The notes under the pieces were generated by a model, which had not been told where the DNA came from, ran no database searches, and saw only the letters and a program-made list of their open reading frames with translations. Source: Diadema setosum (taxonomy: Eukaryota; Echinodermata; Echinoidea; Diadematoida; Diadematidae). Taken from it: a stretch of DNA of 64,000 nt. A program made the translations under genes and the position numbers. Positions 1 through 10,345 of this stretch are shown here, piece after piece. Within the stretch, counting starts at the first letter, position 1, and every line of letters starts with the position of its first letter. Location: positions 7,694,955 through 7,758,954 of the forward strand of contig NC_092701.1 of assembly GCF_964275005.1 (NCBI RefSeq), in the 5' to 3' direction.

Positions 1-940
1 GCTCCATTTTTGCAATCAGAATTCTTCTTGACCATGATATCATTATGACATTATATTAAGAAATATGCATAAGGCCAGTCACCGCGAATAAGACTAAAAA
101 AAAAAACAACTTAGAGACAATAAAATATGATTTAGATTACATAATTATTAAGAGAAAATCAAGCGATTGATAATTATATATACGTCTTGTATAGAGTTTC
201 AAAGAATGATTTTTGATAATGGTATGAAAAGTATCTGTTTTCTAAAATGCGCTATCATTACATTTGTTTATAGTTGCACTCTAAACGTTGTTCAAACGAT
301 GATATAAATCATCAAGAAAAAAAAATATCAAGATAAAACTCCCACCAAAGTGCAAGCTAACTTTGGTAATATGAGAAATGTATAATAAGCAGAACTTAAA
401 AATCATATGAAATCTTTCGTAGAATATCAAAAAGGGCGTGGACTTTGACAGTTCTTAGTATTTGTATTCACAGAACAGTATATTTAGTCGCAGTTACAAT
501 ATGCAAATTAGATGACGTCACAATGTAATTGCCTCGCCATCCTCCCATTGTCTGTTTATAAGATATCATAAAAGATTGTTTTACTTCAATTAGTTAGCAA
601 CTACTTCTCAACGGTATTACTCTGGGACGGTTTTCTGACAATGACATGATTTCTTTTCTTAAATTTAGTTTAAAAAAGGTGAAATGTATTGAAAATGCGG
701 GTGCAAGGCAGGGGGTGAGGGGGGGGGGTTGGGGCCTTCTGGCAGCATGCCAATTTGCAGGTGTCATTGGCATCGATGGCATTGTTTGCGTAAAACGAAT
801 AACACTTGCGTATAGGAACGTTCCAATCTTTCTTGTTTTCTGTCCGATTACGTTGTTGTGCCATTATGTTTGTCAGATTTTTCTACTTTACTAAACTTCA
901 CTTTACTTTACTTTACTTTACTTTACTTTACCTACTCTGC
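1..940. other. AT-rich intergenic DNA
   Basis: No gene is seen. The stretch is AT-rich with short A and T runs. It has a G-rich patch near 710-735 and, at its right end, a short pentamer array of CTTTA units (about 898-932) that continues into a C/T-rich stretch to about 990. Small open frames here lack coding character. Confidence 0.6.
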
Positions 941-1384
941 TTAGATTTGATTTTCTTTTCTTTTCTTTTCTTTGCTTTTCTTTGTTTTGCTTGATCTTGA
1001 TTTAACACACTTTTCAGAGCGCCCAAGTTCCCTTACATACGTGACATATGCATCAGGCCCCCTAAAAGAATCGTCTCTTGACATAATTGTAGAAACTACG
1101 CAGACGAGGGAAAGTAGGCCAAGTTTAGGAACTGTTTTTACCTTTGAGATATCTCCCTGATTACATTCTGGAATCTCTCTAAATTTTGATATAGGAATGT
1201 TTGCAGTTATCATCTGAAGTTCAAGACGGTCCCCAGATAAATCCAAGTTATTCCGATCAAGTTCATCAAAAAATGCACACGGAGATGAGCAATTCTTGTC
1301 GCAGCAATAGCAGAAATGTATCTTAATAAAGCATGATGATAGTTCAAATGCATTTTTGCTTACCCAATTGTTCTGATTTTCACT
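941..1384 (-). pseudogene. Cys-rich open stretch, candidate exon or gene relic
   Basis: Reading the minus strand, a frame stays open for about 147 codons from just after a TGA near 1385 down to 941. The upstream half looks coding: it includes NNWVSKNAFELSSC, CYCCDKNCSSPCAFFDELD and ISKFREIPECNQGDIS. Closely spaced cysteines (C-Y-C-C-D-K-N-C-x3-C) resemble small disulfide-rich extracellular modules in animal secreted proteins and receptors. Just after ...GDISK comes GTAAAA, which could be a weak splice donor near 1147. A possible acceptor CAG lies just before NNW near 1372. The downstream half is Lys/Ser-rich and less convincing. No partner exon is found nearby, so it may be an isolated exon, an exon of a gene beginning elsewhere, or a relic. 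The family is not recognised. Confidence 0.33.
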
Positions 1385-1617
1385 TGATTTGACTCATGCC
1401 AAATCCACTTCTCAAGCCATATCTAAGTGGCTGTGCAATGAGTTAGAAATGAGTTTAATCTGGACAAGTAGTCATTTCACCACCACTGAACCATGACAGA
1501 TAAAGTAAAATATCCAATACAGATCATGTTTTATTCAGGCGCTGGTACTCAGTCCTGCTGGTGTTGCTGTCGATCTAGTATGCCGATTTGAATGAGGAGG
1601 ACGAGGAGGAAGAGGAG

Positions 1618-1948
1618 TTTGTTTGTTTGTTCATTTTCCATCTGAGAAGATGGCTGGATAGCCCATATTCAGCTACGTTAAGCTGGTTGGATGTGAGGTG
1701 GGACCACTTCACCGGTTAAACACCCTGCTCTTTGCGATGAACGAATGAAGCGGGATCTTTTACGTGCATGAGTTGTTACTCTCTCATACACGCCGTTTTA
1801 TGTCCTATTCGAGGGACAGAGTGTTTTGCCTCTTGCTAGAGGGGACGGTATGCTTACACACAACATTGCTCAGTCCAGACTCGGGTTCGAACCCGGGCCG
1901 CGTGATCGTGAGGCAGACGCGCTATCGACTGAGCCAACTCACCGCCCT
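1618..1948 (-). mobile_element. tRNA-derived SINE
   Basis: Read on the minus strand, the element begins with a tRNA-like head (GTTGGCTCAGTCGATAGCGC, then GGGTTCGAACCC near 1883-1894, corresponding to the A and B boxes of an RNA polymerase III promoter). A non-tRNA body follows with GTCCCTCGAATAGGAC and AAAAGATCCCGC segments. It ends in a GTTT/AAAC simple tail near 1618-1635. A decayed copy of the same body occurs in an intron of the long minus-strand gene (31640-31850), supporting a dispersed family. SINEs of this kind are non-autonomous and are copied by a LINE reverse transcriptase. Confidence 0.75.
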
Positions 1949-2217
1949 TAGGAGGAGGAGGAGAAGCAGAAGAAGAAAAAGAAGAAGAAGAAAAGAAAAG
2001 GAAAGGAGGAAAAGGGAAAAGGGGATAACAATCGACCATCAGTTGGTTTGTCTTGGTATCACATTTTGCCCTTGAGACAAAAAGAGTGACGATACGGACC
2101 AACCAAAAGGTTACATACATTTTGCACAGGCATTTTTGTTAGACACACTTCCTGCATGTAAGAGTATACAAGTGCGATGTTCCTTGGCTGATGTTCCTTA
2201 CTGCATTGAACATTAGG

Positions 2218-2659
2218 CAGGGCTCCACACTAACTTTTTTGTTTGGTGGCCCGATGGGGCCACCAAAATCGTCGATTTCAAATTTTTGGTGGCCCGAGAG
2301 AAAAATTTGGTGGCCCGAAAAAAATTAAACACGTTAAAAGTCCTGTTTTTATTAATGAGTCAAATATTTCAGTTTTGTCATAGTAAGAATTGGAAGTTGG
2401 ACATATCTTCTCATAAATAAACCTCAACAAACTCGCAACACTCACTCTCAGGCACTCATTCAGTCCTTTCCATCCATCCTTTTAAGAAATTTAACTGCTA
2501 ATTTCCGGCGCAAAAAGTTTTGAATTTATTGACATACTTTTCAAAAAATGTTGGTGGCCCCAGGCGGGCCACCAAATTTGCTCTTTCTTGAAATTTGGTG
2601 GCCCGACTTTCATTTTTGGTGGCCCCGGGCCACCGGGCCACCGTTAGTGTCGAGCCCTG
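2218..2659. mobile_element. Foldback/hAT-like MITE, GGTGGCCC motif
   Basis: The ends are inverted copies of CAGGGCTC[C/G]ACACTAAC, and the element is flanked by a perfect 7-bp direct repeat, CATTAGG, at 2211-2217 and 2660-2666, which reads as a target-site duplication. Both arms are crowded with GGTGGCCC or its complement, including a short inverted pair (GGTGGCCCGATGGGGCCACC). The middle is AT-rich and non-coding. The CAGGG start suggests a hAT-type non-autonomous element, but a 7-bp duplication is one short of the usual 8, so the superfamily is uncertain. A related element lies at 55341-55592. Confidence 0.82.
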
Positions 2660-2669
2660 CATTAGGTAT

Positions 2670-5640
2670 CATCCTGATTTTGACGAAGTAGTTCCTTACT
2701 AACATCCTCGAAGATCATACTTTTATGGCTGATTTTTTTCTCTCTCTCACGTAAATGGAATTTGTTTGCATCAAGGGAGCCGCTGCATGTATTTTGCAGT
2801 CTATATCTTCATGACTACCAAGATTTATACTAAAATGAAGGAAAATGATTATTCATGCAGAGGGGATAAGATGATTTTATAACAGGTTATTATCAAATGT
2901 CACCCTCTGCATATTTGATTGGGGTTAGCGAAGATTGATGTTAATGTCATAAAATAATCTAGCATATTTTCTTGTTACCTAACGTTGATTCAGTTGTCTT
3001 CTTCTGTTTTCTCAGCCTCAAATACCGGGTATTCTTCTCTTTCTTCTTGTTCTTGCTTGTTTCTGCCTATTTGCTCTAACTCTATACTTCTCCCTATTTC
3101 ATCTCATTTTCCCATCTATTTTTCTATTGAACATCCTCATCATTATCTTGGTAGACATCATATTCTCCTACTTTCCAATCTCCCTCATCCTGTTCTTATT
3201 TTGTTGTTATACATTTCATCTTCTTCCTTCTCTTCTTTATGAGAATGTCTCCAGCAGCTCATCTGGAACATGTTGCCCTACACTTGACACCTAGTCGTCT
3301 ACCTCCTCATGTTTTCGTCGCGTGCATCAATCATCATGCAGGAAGAAATTTAACCCGAGACTGCAGGGCTTCTAAGATGGCCCTCTTGTCTATTTACTCC
3401 TCTAATTCATTCTTCCCTTTGTAAGAGCTGCAAACACGAATGGGTAATAAAGAATGAACAACACTGTTCAAATAACATTGTTCTCTGCAGCAAGGAAGGG
3501 ATTTGTTCCTCAAATTGGTTGCTATAGGCAAATCAGCATCAGTGCTACATACGTAAATGTTAAAAAAGTAGGAACCGTTTAAACTTAGTGATGACGCGGT
3601 AAAATTAGCTTTTTATCGCAGGGAAGTGGAGACAACTTTAATCAAACATGGTCTTTTTTTTTTCAGATGGGCTGTTCAGTTCAAGACGTTTGACGTACGA
3701 AAAGTATTATCAGATTTACGATCGGACTGATTGGTCTGGTGGCTGAGTTGGTTATCATGATTGCGAAATATTCATTGCATTTACGGTTTTTCTTGTCCGG
3801 AAACGTTAGGCGTTGATAAGTAGCCATCATGATATACAGTATAATGGTCTTAATTTACCAGGGTAGCATCTTCAGCGTAAGCACCGCTCTCCCAGGGGAG
3901 CTTGTTACTATTATTTTTTTCCTACCCCTTCCTTCACAGAATGCGAGTGCCTTGGTCGTATGGCAGCTTGTCTCTAGGGGTGAGCCGCAAAAGGGCGTTA
4001 TTGTTCCCCTTCTTTCCCTGAATGTGTGAGAAGCAAACCAATCGGTATTATTTTTAGTTCTTCTTCTTCCTATTCTATTCTTTTCTTCCTACATCTACCC
4101 CACCCCTCTCTCTCTTTTCGCATGAGTGCCTGGATGATACTGTTCAATGGCTTTACACAAATCTCTTGGGTGAGCGCCAAAAGGTCGCTTTCATTCTCCC
4201 GTTTCACCGAAACGTGAGTAAAAACAAGTCATTATTCACATGACATTTTCACCTTATACTCCTTACGAGGAGAATTGAGGAAAAGATCTTTAACGTTCAG
4301 ACTCTTCTCATGAACCAGATCCCGGCGAATGTCCATCCAAGAGACGGAGTGACATGCCTTTTGCGCAGTTGGACAGCAAAATCGAGTTTTAATAATCCAA
4401 TACTACAGAATACAGAAGTCCAGTTGTAACAGGTGATTCAGCGCTACAACGTGTGAGATTCTGGTATACTTCTTCTTTCTGGTAGATAGATTTTCTGTTA
4501 CCTTCTACATACGGGAATTTCTGCCTTTGAGTGTCTGATTACGTATACATTATGCAGCCTATGTGTGTGTGTGCGTGTGTATGTGTGTATGTACTTTGTT
4601 TCTATTTCAAACATGTTAAAATAATAGGAAAAGTGGTTCCTGATAGCAAAAATTGTATTGATCATTTGAATTTGTCATCTTTCAGGAAATGGTTAAGTTA
4701 TATAATGGTGGTTCTTTTAATAGTTATGCAAGCAGCAGAGTTGAAGCGAAGCCAAAGATATAAGACGAAAAAAAAAACCCAACAATATAGTTTCATGATC
4801 GATAATCTGTGTCCGTTAGGTATCCATGACAACCGTTGACACTCGAAACCACGCCCGTGATTTAATCAGCAGCACTTTTCAAGTTGGGTATTGCCGAAGT
4901 ACGATTATGCGTATTACGTGTAATATCTTCCTCACGGGATAGCCTTTCCTCTGGCCGTGTAATGTAAGAGCCAGTGCTGGTGGCGGGGGAGTGCTCGAAC
5001 AGGAGAGCGTCCTGGATATCCTCTCTCCCCCACCCCCCCCCCCATCCTTACCTCTTTCGTCCTCGATCTCTCTTTTTTTCTGTCTGTACGTCTGTACGTC
5101 TGTCTATCTCTTGGATTGAACTTCTTTGCGTAATCCAACCACTCTCGAAAGAAATCTGAGCTTCGTCCCTGTTATCAGTGAACTTAAACTGAGCTGCAGT
5201 CCACTTCATCCTTTGCGTTTACTTTCATATCGCTGTCTTATGAAATATTATTCCATCATGTACTCTTCAGTTTTATTGCATATTATTCGATAAAGAACCA
5301 TTATGTATCTTGACATTGCTTGCATTGCCATTACGTCATTAAGGCAGCTTAATACTTTATGTGTCAATGAGTCAATGTGCACAAATTTTACACACAAGCC
5401 AATGGACAGGAAACAAACGTGGCACACAAAAGAGTTAAACGAAATAAAAGGATATCTGCAACTTCCTCTTAGAATAACTTTTATGATTAGGTTTATTTTA
5501 TTGAAAATTACCAACTCCTTTGACAATTCCATTAGCCACCTCACCATCGAAATCTGATAATCGCTTTATTAAGAAATGATTGAACCGTATATACAATAAG
5601 AAAACTGATAATATACTTCGAGTAAAATCTAATTGATCGG
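2670..5640. other. Intergenic DNA, no gene recognised
   Basis: AT-rich sequence with C/T-rich tracts (about 2990-3240 and 4060-4120), a GT-rich stretch near 4562-4592 and a C run near 5031-5043. Several 60-100-codon open frames occur on both strands, but they follow low-complexity pyrimidine tracts and show no family motif. No RNA gene is seen. Confidence 0.55.
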
Positions 5641-6150
5641 TTCCCGGAACGCCACCTAGCGGCAACACCGAGATAATGAGTGTCTCAAATCTCTTCTCCG
5701 GATGTCACTGGGAAAATTGAAATATGAGCTTAATTAAACACCGTGACCAGCTTCTGCGGTGAAATGCATTCTGCCGTTGCCGGGAAACTTCGTCAGTGCA
5801 ATGTATTGTCATGTCTCCCTGTCACCCTCTCTTTTTTTTTTCTCTCGCCCCTTACCCCCCCCCCCCCATCTTTATCTCTCTATCTCTCTCTTTTACTCTG
5901 TTGTTTTAGTCATTAGTGTTTTCAATAAGCATCACCAAACCATAACGCAGATATTGATCAGCAATTCAGCTCTCCTAGAATCCGTCACGGCGAGATGTTT
6001 CCCGAAATGTTTACCTTCTCAGGTCAATCGCGTGCGCTCCGTGTTTGACAAGAGGGGGAACGCTTGGTCGCAATGTTTAAACGGTGCTTCTCGTTCCATG
6101 CTCGTATATCGCAACGGCACAGGATTTGTGCTGTGATCGAGGTGTATCAG
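5641..6150. other. Intergenic DNA, no gene recognised
   Basis: Mixed-composition sequence with a T/C tract near 5830-5890 and a C run near 5856-5868. A 125-codon open frame (5759-6136) is driven largely by this tract and has no recognisable domain. Confidence 0.5.
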
Positions 6151-6159
6151 AATGGAGAT

Positions 6160-6476
6160 GTTCGTTATTCCGAAGGTTCGTCAATTAAAAAAATGGAATA
6201 AGGTTCGTTATTCCGAAGTTCGTTATTCTGAAACACACAAATTTACTATACACGTACCTAGATGCTCGTTGATCCGAAATGAAATAGGTTTTATTAATTC
6301 GAATATTTGTGACCTTATTCAAATGTTCTTTATACAAAAAGGACCACTGATCCGAAAATGAATTAAGGTTCGTTATTCCGAAGGTTCGCTATTCGAAGAA
6401 TATTGAAACCTTCGGAATAACGAGCCTTATTTCATTTTCGGAATTACCGGAATAACGTACCTTCGGAATAACGAAT
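6160..6476. repeat. Foldback repeat of TTCGTTATTCCGAAGG units
   Basis: The left side carries repeated GGTTCGTTATTCCGAA, and the right side carries the complement (CCTTCGGAATAACGAA) several times, so the stretch can fold on itself. The middle holds degenerate versions (CGTTGATCCGAAATGA, CTGATCCGAAAATGA). It ends exactly where the LINE reverse transcriptase coding begins, so the LINE either landed in this repeat or was joined to it. Family unknown. Confidence 0.7.
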
Positions 6477-6477
6477 A

Positions 6478-7107
6478 TTGGCTGGTAATTACCGGCCAAT
6501 ATCGGTTATCTCTGTAATTGGAAAAATAATGGAGAAAATTGTTTGTAACCAGGTACAACATTATTTATTACAGAATAATATACTTTCCAACTGCCAGTCC
6601 GGCTTTAGACGAAATTTTTCTACACAGACTGCTCTTCTTAATGTAACAGAAAATTGGTTCTCAGCGATAGATAAAGGGGAATTAGTTGGTGTTGTTATGA
6701 TAGACCTGAAAAAGGCGTTTGACACTGTGGATCACGCAATATTATTGCATAAATTGAAATTGTATGGTTTTGATGATAAAGAAGTAAAGTGGTTCGAAAA
6801 TTATTTGTGCTGTCAAAGAAAACAATTTACATGTATAAATGGCATTTCATCCTCTGTGAGAAATGTAACCTGTGGTGTACCCCAAGGCTCGCTCCTCGGG
6901 CCGCTGTTATTTCTATTATATACAAATGACCTCCCTATCAAAGTACAAAAGTGTAAACTGTCTTTATATGCAGATGACACGTGTTTGTTCTATTCAAATA
7001 AGGACCCAAACGTAATATATGAAATGATGTATTATGATTTGAAGATTATTTCAAAGTGGTTGAACGTTAACAAGTTGGTTTTAAATGTTGCAAAGTGTGA
7101 AAATATG
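6478..7107 (+). pseudogene. LINE reverse transcriptase, N-terminal piece
   Basis: This open stretch encodes most of a non-LTR reverse transcriptase domain: GNYRPIS at the start, QSGFRRNFSTQTALL, the first catalytic Asp in MIDLKKAFDTVDH, the PQGS turn, and the YADD active-site box. It ends at ...NKLVLNVAKCENM, where a TTAA-flanked MITE begins. There is no start codon of its own, and the upstream part of the ORF is absent. It would act on element RNA in target-primed reverse transcription, but this copy cannot be functional. Confidence 0.92.
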
Positions 7108-7497
7108 TTAAAGGGATAGTACAGTTTTGGTTGAGATGAGAATTAGGCTTTTAAATTTTTGCAAGATACCAAGAAAACACTTATGATATTGTACAGAGCC
7201 TACCATTTTAAGAGGAATTCAAAGTTTATTTGATGAAAATTGGGTTTGGAATAACTGAAACATCCAAAAACAAAGTAAAACATAGCGATCGTTACAAAGT
7301 GTGGGTCCCACACTTTACTAGAATCGTTCTTTTTTGGATATCTCAGCCATTTCAAAACCAATTTTTATCAAATAAACATTGAATTCCTCATAGAATTGCA
7401 TGCTCTTTCATATTTCATATGAGATTTCTCATTATCTCACCTAAAAATTTTAGAAATCTGAAATTAGGTCTCAACCAGAACTGTACATTACCTTTAA
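7108..7497. mobile_element. TTAA-flanked MITE inside the LINE
   Basis: The sequence starts with TTAAAGGGATAGTACAG and ends with the inverted form (CTGTACATTACCTTTAA). Arms of about 150 bp remain recognisably complementary (AATTAGGCTTTTAAAT... / ...AAATCTGAAATTAGG; CCAATTTTTATCAAATAAAC against GTTTATTTGATGAAAATTGG). TTAA at both ends (7108-7111 and 7494-7497) fits target-site duplication. Removing one TTAA plus the element restores the LINE reading ATG TTA ATT GGT AGT (M-L-I-G-S) exactly in frame, so the empty site can be seen. The TTAA preference fits piggyBac- or Kolobok-type transposases; which one cannot be told here. Confidence 0.92.
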
Positions 7498-7499
7498 TT

Positions 7500-8183
7500 G
7501 GTAGTAAACAAAGATTGAAGAAATGGAACAATATAAGTGGTGATTCTTGTGTGTATATAAGTGACACACCTATTATGAAAGTGAATGATTGTAAATATTT
7601 GGGAGTTTATATTGATGAGAATTTATCATGGAATAGACATATTGAATATCTGAAATCAAAAGTAGTGAAGAATCTGTATCTATTAAAAAGAATACGATAT
7701 TTCATTACTCAGAAAACAGCTGAATTATTTTACAAATCTGTCATTCAAGCTCATTTTGATTATTGTTCTGTGGTGTGGGGAAACAACAACAAAACAAATT
7801 TAGATAAGTTGCAATCTCTACAAAACCGATCCTTGAGGGCAGTGTTGAAGGTGAACCAGTTATTCCCAAGTAGATTATTGTATTCTTCATTGAAATTAGA
7901 TTGATTGCACATTCGCAGATCAAAGCATTTAGCTCAAGTTATGTATCGATGTGTTCATCATACTGCCCCACCGTATTTGAATCAACTTTTTAGAGTACGT
8001 CAATCACATTATGCCACAAGGTCGGGCGACATGCAATTGAATATTACACGCCCTAAAACAGATTATGGTAAAAGATGTTTTGTATATAAAGGTGCTTCTT
8101 TATGGAATAATTTAGTTCGACATGTTTCTTCTGATGTTTCCGTTGATACATTCAAAAAACAATTACATAAATATATAAAATAA
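7500..8183 (+). pseudogene. LINE reverse transcriptase, C-terminal piece
   Basis: Continues the LINE ORF after the MITE: GSKQRLKKWNNISGDSCV, KYLGVYIDENLSWNRHIEYL, the FDYCSVVWGN motif, and the thumb/C-terminal region ending in DTFKKQLHKYIK before TAA. One internal TGA (7902-7904) separates ...SSLKLD from LHIRRSKHLAQVMYRC; the frame is otherwise intact across about 680 bp, so the copy is not very old. Confidence 0.9.
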
Positions 8184-8592
8184 GTATAAATATAGGATGC
8201 TTAACCGGATGGAGTTTAAGCCATTCCATTTTTTTACTCATCAATTCACAGTCAAAATATCTCAACAGTACCGATTCTCTTCTGCATTTGAAATTCAGTG
8301 TCACAGGCCCTTATTCTTTTTTTTTTCTTCTTTTTCTTTATGTTGTAATCTAAGGCCTTGTAGATAATGTTTTTCTTTCCTTTTCTACTTTTGTGTCTGA
8401 AACAAGCTATCATGGTGCATATATCTTGTTTCTTGCTCTTTGCATATTATGTGATGTATATCCTTGTCATACTTTACTATAATGTTTGTATTTTTAATCA
8501 ATGTGTGGACCCCTCTGAAAACCAGCCTTTGGCTGACGACGGTGTTCCACCCCATGAGTGGAAAATAAAAATTGAATTGAATTGAATTGAAC

Positions 8593-9209
8593 TGTAATCT
8601 ATTGGAGAGCACGTTTCTCTGCCGAGCCGGTCTTAGGAGGAATTTTGAATTTTCATTTTTCATGTCTTTTATATGATCATCATTGTGCTCAATGAAGATA
8701 TTCTTTCCCCTAGTCGTAATGACAAACAGCTTAATTTCTAGAGGGGGATATGGCATGTCGGCTTCATTTTGATTTCTGTTTTTTTTTTTCCTTTTTCTTC
8801 AGTTCTTGTTCTCTTCCTTTTTTCGCAGAGATCCAACTGTTTCCGGCTGTGCATAATGGCTGCTGATCGATAGGCTTTATTGTAAAAGGGGATCAGCTTC
8901 AGAAAACCGTATCTTTCGGGTACATCACTCTTTTCCACCTATCATTATTTCAACCTCTTTAAGGATACATGTCCCTTTGATGCAATTTGCATATCAAAGT
9001 CGATTGATTGATTGATAGGTAAAAAAAAATGATAACTATTCTCGCTAAGCCATCGCATGTGAAACCCTAGACGTTCTGTGTAGAATCGATGGACATTTCA
9101 TGATCTTCCGTAGAAAAAAAAAAAAAAAACTGGTAACAACACAAACAGCGTTTAAATCGATTACTAGTAACCTGTGACAGTAAAAAATACATTGAAAAAC
9201 AACAGCAGC

Positions 9210-9257
<48 letters not shown>

Positions 9258-9375
9258 AACAAATCCACCTCTTCATGCTTGCTGGTTCAGTGTGAATCGT
9301 CACACCGTTCCAAAATTGCGCGAAGATGATGGACATATTGTAATAAAGGAGATGTTTACGTTCTGCTAAAATCGT
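8593..9375. other. Intergenic DNA with microsatellite
   Basis: No gene is seen. The stretch contains T-rich tracts, a short GATT repeat near 9003-9016, an A run near 9113-9129 and the AAC array reported separately. Confidence 0.55.
9200..9258. repeat. (AAC)n microsatellite
   Basis: About 18 AAC units with few interruptions (AGC, AAT). Confidence 0.97.
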
Positions 9376-9379
9376 ATGA

Positions 9380-9600
9380 ACATCGGGTCATTCATGAGGG
9401 CATCGTAAGCCATCGTATGACCGCCGGTAGAGTTTCTCAGACTCCAGCAGCAACTCCGCGAGCGGTGGCAAAATCTTCGTGTAGCTATCGTGTTTCCTTC
9501 GTGTGTCCTTCGGATAAACTTCGTAATGAAGATGTACATCTTCGTGTAGCCTTCGTGCGTGGTTCGGGTGCCATCGTGTGACCTTCTGTCGGTATAGTGT
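9380..9600. repeat. CTTCGTGT-motif foldback fragment with palindrome
   Basis: The motif CTTCGTGT or close variants (ATCTTCGTGTAGC, CCTTCGTGTGTCC, CATCGTGTGACC) recurs across about 200 bp. A perfect 16-bp palindrome, GAAGATGTACATCTTC, sits at 9528-9543. This matches the design of the other motif-family elements in the window (one short repeated motif plus one short palindrome), but neither terminus can be defined, so it is likely one arm of a broken element. Confidence 0.55.
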
Positions 9601-9756
9601 TTGCTTCGGCTGTTGATTGGCTTTTTTGATAATTTTCCGGGCAAACTGTGCAAGAAAATGAAAAAAAAAAACATTCGTTTTGTCATTTTGTGTCAATTTG
9701 ATAGGCAACAGTCATGGATGATCATTATGTACCTTCGCATAATAGATGTAGGAGAA

Positions 9757-10345
9757 TTAAAGGACAAGTTCACCTTCATAAACATAAGGATTGAGAGAAT
9801 GCATATAGCAATATTAGTAGAACACATCAGTGAAAGTTTGAGGAAAATTGGACAATCGATGCAAAAGTTATGAATTTTTAAAATTTTTGTGTTGGAACCG
9901 CTGGATGAGGAGAACACTAAGGCTTGTGATGTCATATGAGTACAACAGTATAAAGAAAATGTAAAGAAAATTCAACATAATAGGTAATAACTATTTTCAC
10001 TTTTGTCGCATAATAAAAGAGCACTTGACTTGCCTCTTTCTAAAGGCAATGGGAATAATATTACCCATAACATATATGTCAGTAACGAGTCAAGGGAATG
10101 TGTACTTTTTTGTGAAAAGATGAAATTTTGTGAAATTCTCTTTATATTTTCCTTATATTGTTGTACGCATGTGACATTATACACTGCAGCAGTCTTCTCA
10201 TCCAGCGGTGACTGCACAAAAACTTCAAAAAGTCATAACTTTTGAACGGATTGTCCGATTTTCCGCAAACTTTAAATGATGTGTTCTACTAATATTTCTG
10301 CATTCTCTCAATCCTTATGTTTGTGAAGGTGAACTTGTCCTTTAA
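9757..10345. mobile_element. TTAA MITE, copy 1 of the GGACAAGTTCACC family
   Basis: Bounded by TTAAAGGACAAGTTCACC and its inverted copy, with TTAA at each end (9757-9760, 10342-10345). The arms remain complementary for roughly 200 bp (AAAGTTTGAGGAAAATTGGA against TCCGATTTTCCGCAAACTTT; GGAACCGCTGGATGAGGAGA against TCTTCATCC-type sequence). The centre contains CCATAACATATATGTCAGTA. It has no coding capacity. Two more complete copies lie at 17967-18548 and 18761-19330, and a truncated one lies at 37762. Confidence 0.93.

Larger units (their letters stand above)
6477..8592 (+). mobile_element. 5'-truncated LINE (Jockey/CR1/L2-like), split by a MITE
   Basis: The element starts inside the reverse transcriptase domain (NYRPISVISVIGKIMEK) and runs through the RT palm (VVMIDLKKAFDTVDH, CGVPQGSLLGPLLF, LYADDTCLF) to the C-terminal region (YLGVYIDENLSW, FDYCSVVWGN, GASLWNNLVRHVS). 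A 3' UTR follows, with a hairpin-like CCAGCCTTTGGCTG, ending in repeats of ATTGA near 8571-8592. The endonuclease domain and 5' half are missing, as is usual for incomplete reverse transcription. A MITE at 7108-7497 interrupts it. One in-frame TGA lies at 7902-7904, where related elements would be expected to have tryptophan, so the copy is dead. Clade is inferred from motif wording only. Confidence 0.93.

Noticed and set aside
5759-6136. 125-codon plus-strand open frame
   Set aside because: Dominated by a C/T tract, no domain wording, no promoter or splice context.
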